Of a stretch of 64,000 nucleotides of DNA, positions 60,901 through 64,000 are shown in pieces. The notes under the pieces are model-generated. The model saw nothing but the letters and a program-made list of their open reading frames with translations. It was not told the origin of the DNA and ran no database searches. Location: positions 1,665,319 through 1,729,318 of the forward strand of contig NW_024724368.1 of assembly GCF_018991925.1 (NCBI RefSeq), given 5' to 3'. Origin of the DNA: Homarus americanus (Eukaryota > Arthropoda > Malacostraca > Decapoda > Nephropidae). Every line of letters starts with the position of its first letter. Position 1 is the stretch's first letter. A program made the position numbers and the translations under genes.

Positions 60901-63900
60901 TGCCGAAAATAGATATCATAGAAAAGCAGAAATTTATACATCATAAAGAATGGGAAAATATCTACTTTCGCGAAGTTGCTTAAATAACCAACTTTCCCCA
61001 AAAATAGATTATCATGAAAAACCAAGAAATTTGTATCATAAAAAATGGAAATATCACTTTCAGGAAAGTTAGTTAGATAACCAAATTGCGAAAATAGATA
61101 TCATAGAAAAAGCAGGAAATTGTATCATAAAAATGAGAAATATACTTTCACGCGAAGACAGTTCAGATAACCAACTTTCGAAAATAGATATCATAAACGG
61201 AAATTTGTATCATAAAAAATGGAAATATCTACTTTCCCGAAAATAAATTATCATAGAAAACAGGAAATTGTATCATAAAAATAGAATATATCTACTCGGG
61301 AAAGTTGGTTGAAAATAAAATTGCCGAAAATAGATATCATGAAAACGGGAAATTTGTATCATAAAGAATGAAATATCTACACCGCGAAAGTTGGTTAGAT
61401 AACCAACTTTCCCGAAAATAATTATCTAGAAAACAGGAAATTTGTATCATAAAAATAGGAAATATCTACTTTCAAAATAGATTATCATAGAAAACAAGGA
61501 AATTTGTATCATAAAAAATGGGAAATATCTACTTTCAGGAAGTTGGTTAGATAACAAATTTGCAAAAATAAATTATCATAAAAGCAGGAAATTTGTATCA
61601 TAAGAATGAAATATCTACTTTCCGCGAAAGTTGGTTAGATAACCAACTTTCGAAAATAGATATCATAAAACAGGAAATTTGTATCATAAAAATGGGAAAT
61701 ATCTACTTTCCCGAAAATAGATTATCATAGAAAACAGAAATTTGTATCATAAAAATAGAAATATCTACTTTCCGGGAAAAGTTGGTTAGATAACCAAATT
61801 TGCCGAAAATAGAATATCATAGAAAGCAGGAAATTTGTATCATAAAGAATGAAATATCTACTTTCCGCGAAAGTTGGTTAGATAACCAACTTTCCGAAAA
61901 TAGATTATCATAAAACAGGAAATTTGTATCATAAAATGGGAAATATCTACTTTCCCGAAAATAAATTATCACAAAACAGGAAATTTGTATCATAAAAATG
62001 GAAATATCTACTTTCCGGGAAAGTTGGTTAGATAACCAAATTTGCCGAAATAGAATATCATAGAAATTTGTATCATAAAGAATGGGAAATATCTACTTTC
62101 CGCGAAAGTTGGTTAGATAACCAACTTTCGAAAATAAATTATCATAGAAAACAGGAAATTTGTATCATAAAAAATGAAATATCTACTTTTCGAAAATAGA
62201 TTATCATAAACAGGAAATTTGTATCATAAAAAATGGGAAATATCTACTTTCGAAAATAAATTATCAAAAAAACAATTTGTATCATAAAATAGAAATCTAC
62301 TTTCCGGGAAAGTTGGTTAGATAACCAAATTTGCCGAAAATAGATATCATAGAAAGCAGGAAATTTGTATCATAAAAGAATAGGAATTGTTAGATAACCA
62401 AATTCGAAAATAATATCATAAACGGAAATTTGTATCAAAAGAAGGGAAATATCTACTTTCGCGAAAGTTGGTTAGATAACCAACTTTCCAATAGATATCA
62501 TAGAAACAGGAAATTTGTATCATAAAAATAAATATCTACTTTCCGAAAATGGATTATCATAGAAAACAGAAATTTATCAAAAAAGAAATATCTACTTTCG
62601 AAATAATTATCATAAAACGAAATTTGTATCATAAAAATGGGAAATATCTACTTTCCGGGAAAGTTGGTTAGATAACCAAATTTGCCGAAAATAGATTATC
62701 ATAAGCAGAAATTTGTATCATAAAGAATGGAAATATCTACTTTCCGCGAAAGTTAGTTAGATAACCAACTTTCGAAAATAGATTATCATAGAAACAGGAA
62801 ATTTGTATCATAAAAATGGAAATATCTACTTTCCCGAAAATAGATTATCATAGAAAACGGAAATTTTATCATAAAAATGGAAATATCTACTTTCGGAAAG
62901 TTGGTTAGATAACCAAATTTGCCGAAAATAGATATCATAGAAAGCAGGAAATTTGTATCATAAAAGAATGGAAATATCTACTTTCCGCGAAAGTTGGTTA
63001 GATAACCAACTTTCGAAAATAGATTATCATAGAAAACAGAAATTTGTATCATAAAAATGGAAATATCTACTTTCCCGAAAATAGATTATCATAAACAGAA
63101 ATTTGTATCATAAAAAAGGGAAATATCTACTTTCCGGAAAGTTGGTTAGATAACCAAATTTGCCGAAATAGATATCATAAGCAGAAATTTATCATAAAGA
63201 ATGGAAATATCTACTTTCCGCGAAGTTGGTTAGATAACCAACCGAAAATAGATTATCATAAACAGGAAATTTGTATCATAAAAATGGGAAATATCTACTT
63301 TCCAGGAAAAGTTGGTTAGATAACCAAATTTGCCGAAAATAGTATCATAAGCAGGAAATTTGTATCATAAGAATAGGAAATATCTACTTTCCGCGAAAGT
63401 TGGTTAGATAACAACTTTCGAAAATAGATATCATAGAAACAGGAAATTTGTATCATAAAATTGGAAATATCTACTTTCCGAAAATAGATTATCATAGAAA
63501 ACGGGAAATTTGTATCATAAAAAATGGAAATATCTACTTTCCGGGAAAGTTGGTTAGATAAACAAATTTGCGAAAATAGATTATCATACGGGAAATTTAT
63601 CTAAAGATGGAATATCTCTTTCCCATGTAATAACACTTTCGAAAATAGATTATCATAGAAACAGGAAATTTGTATCATAAAATGGGAAATATCTACTTTC
63701 GAAAATAGATTATCATAGAAACAGGAAATTTGTATCATAAAAATGGGAAATATCTACTTTCCGGGAAGTTGGTTAGATAACAACTTTCCGAAAATAGATT
63801 ATCATAGAAACAGGAAATTTGTATCATAAAAATGGGAAATATCTACTTTCCGAAAATAGATTATCATAAAACAGAAATTTGTATCATAAAAATGGGAAAT

Positions 63901-64000
63901 ATCTACTTTCCGGAAAGTTGGTTAGATAACCAAATTTGCCAAAATATCATAAAAGCAGAAATTTGTATCATAAAGAATGGAAATATCTACTTTCCGCGAA
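48941..64000. repeat. AT-rich satellite array, more than 15 kb, runs off the window
   Basis: Built from monomers of about 65-95 bp sharing TAGAAAACAGGAAATTTGTA, TCATAAAAAATGGGAAATAT and CTACTTTCC. In the best-preserved part (61-64 kb) three variants alternate: one with GGGAAAGTTGGTTAGATAAC then CAAATTTGCCG; one with GCGAAAGTTGGTTAGATAAC then CAACTTTC; and a short one without the GTTGG segment. Together they form a higher-order unit of about 240-250 bp (variant starts near 61771, 62015, 62300). The middle (about 50-60 kb) carries very many 1-3 base deletions. All ORFs in the array are artefacts. Confidence 0.95.

Noticed and set aside
48941..64000. Regular repeats as a CRISPR array, and the many Phe/Tyr-rich ORFs inside
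   Set aside because: There are no unique spacers; units are a head-to-tail eukaryotic satellite, and the ORFs follow from its base composition.

Overview
This is a gene-poor, repeat-rich window of animal nuclear DNA. Genes are split by GT-AG introns, and there are long (TA)n microsatellites and many DNA transposons with CAG...CTG ends flanked by TA (pogo/Tigger type). A Penelope-like retroelement and about 15 kb of AT-rich satellite are also present. An aquatic arthropod, most plausibly a decapod crustacean, fits the repeat style, the frequent GTACAGTAC-type motifs and the selenoprotein found here. The species assignment is inference.

Region by region. (1) 2.5-11.5 kb: a four-exon gene, all junctions phase 0, for an unrecognised membrane protein of about 336 residues. 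It has an N-terminal membrane segment, a Thr/Pro-rich stalk with seven N-glycosylation sequons, a second membrane segment and a short acidic tail. Its introns hold hAT-like elements and a 24-bp minisatellite. (2) 13.6-16.7 kb: a tRNA-derived SINE, a decayed LINE reverse transcriptase and a 5'-truncated Penelope-like element with an open RT/GIY-YIG frame. (3) 16.97-17.07 kb: a probable first coding exon. (4) 23.4-28.1 kb: IMMP2L and ITFG2, same strand, 50 bp between stop and start. IMMP2L is a mitochondrial inner-membrane peptidase subunit; ITFG2 belongs to the KICSTOR complex of mTORC1 nutrient control. (5) 29.6-37.2 kb: transposons nested three deep, one carrying a dead Tigger transposase, then two more TIR elements. 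(6) 36.0-48.2 kb: exons of a thioredoxin-fold AhpC-TSA_2/SelU-like protein whose redox motif is encoded TGA-Leu-Pro-TGA, i.e. Sec-x-x-Sec, the signature of selenoprotein L. (7) 48.3-48.8 kb: a 34-bp tandem repeat. (8) 48.9 kb to the end: an AT-rich satellite with higher-order structure.

The main discovery is the UxxU selenoprotein gene. It can only be read by joining exons and treating two in-frame TGA codons as selenocysteine; conventional gene callers would truncate or discard it. Its exon chain has two phase gaps, so at least one exon is missing on each side of the core, and I did not find a convincing SECIS element by eye. The candidate first exon at 16,973 would put IMMP2L and ITFG2 inside a 19-kb intron of the selenoprotein gene.
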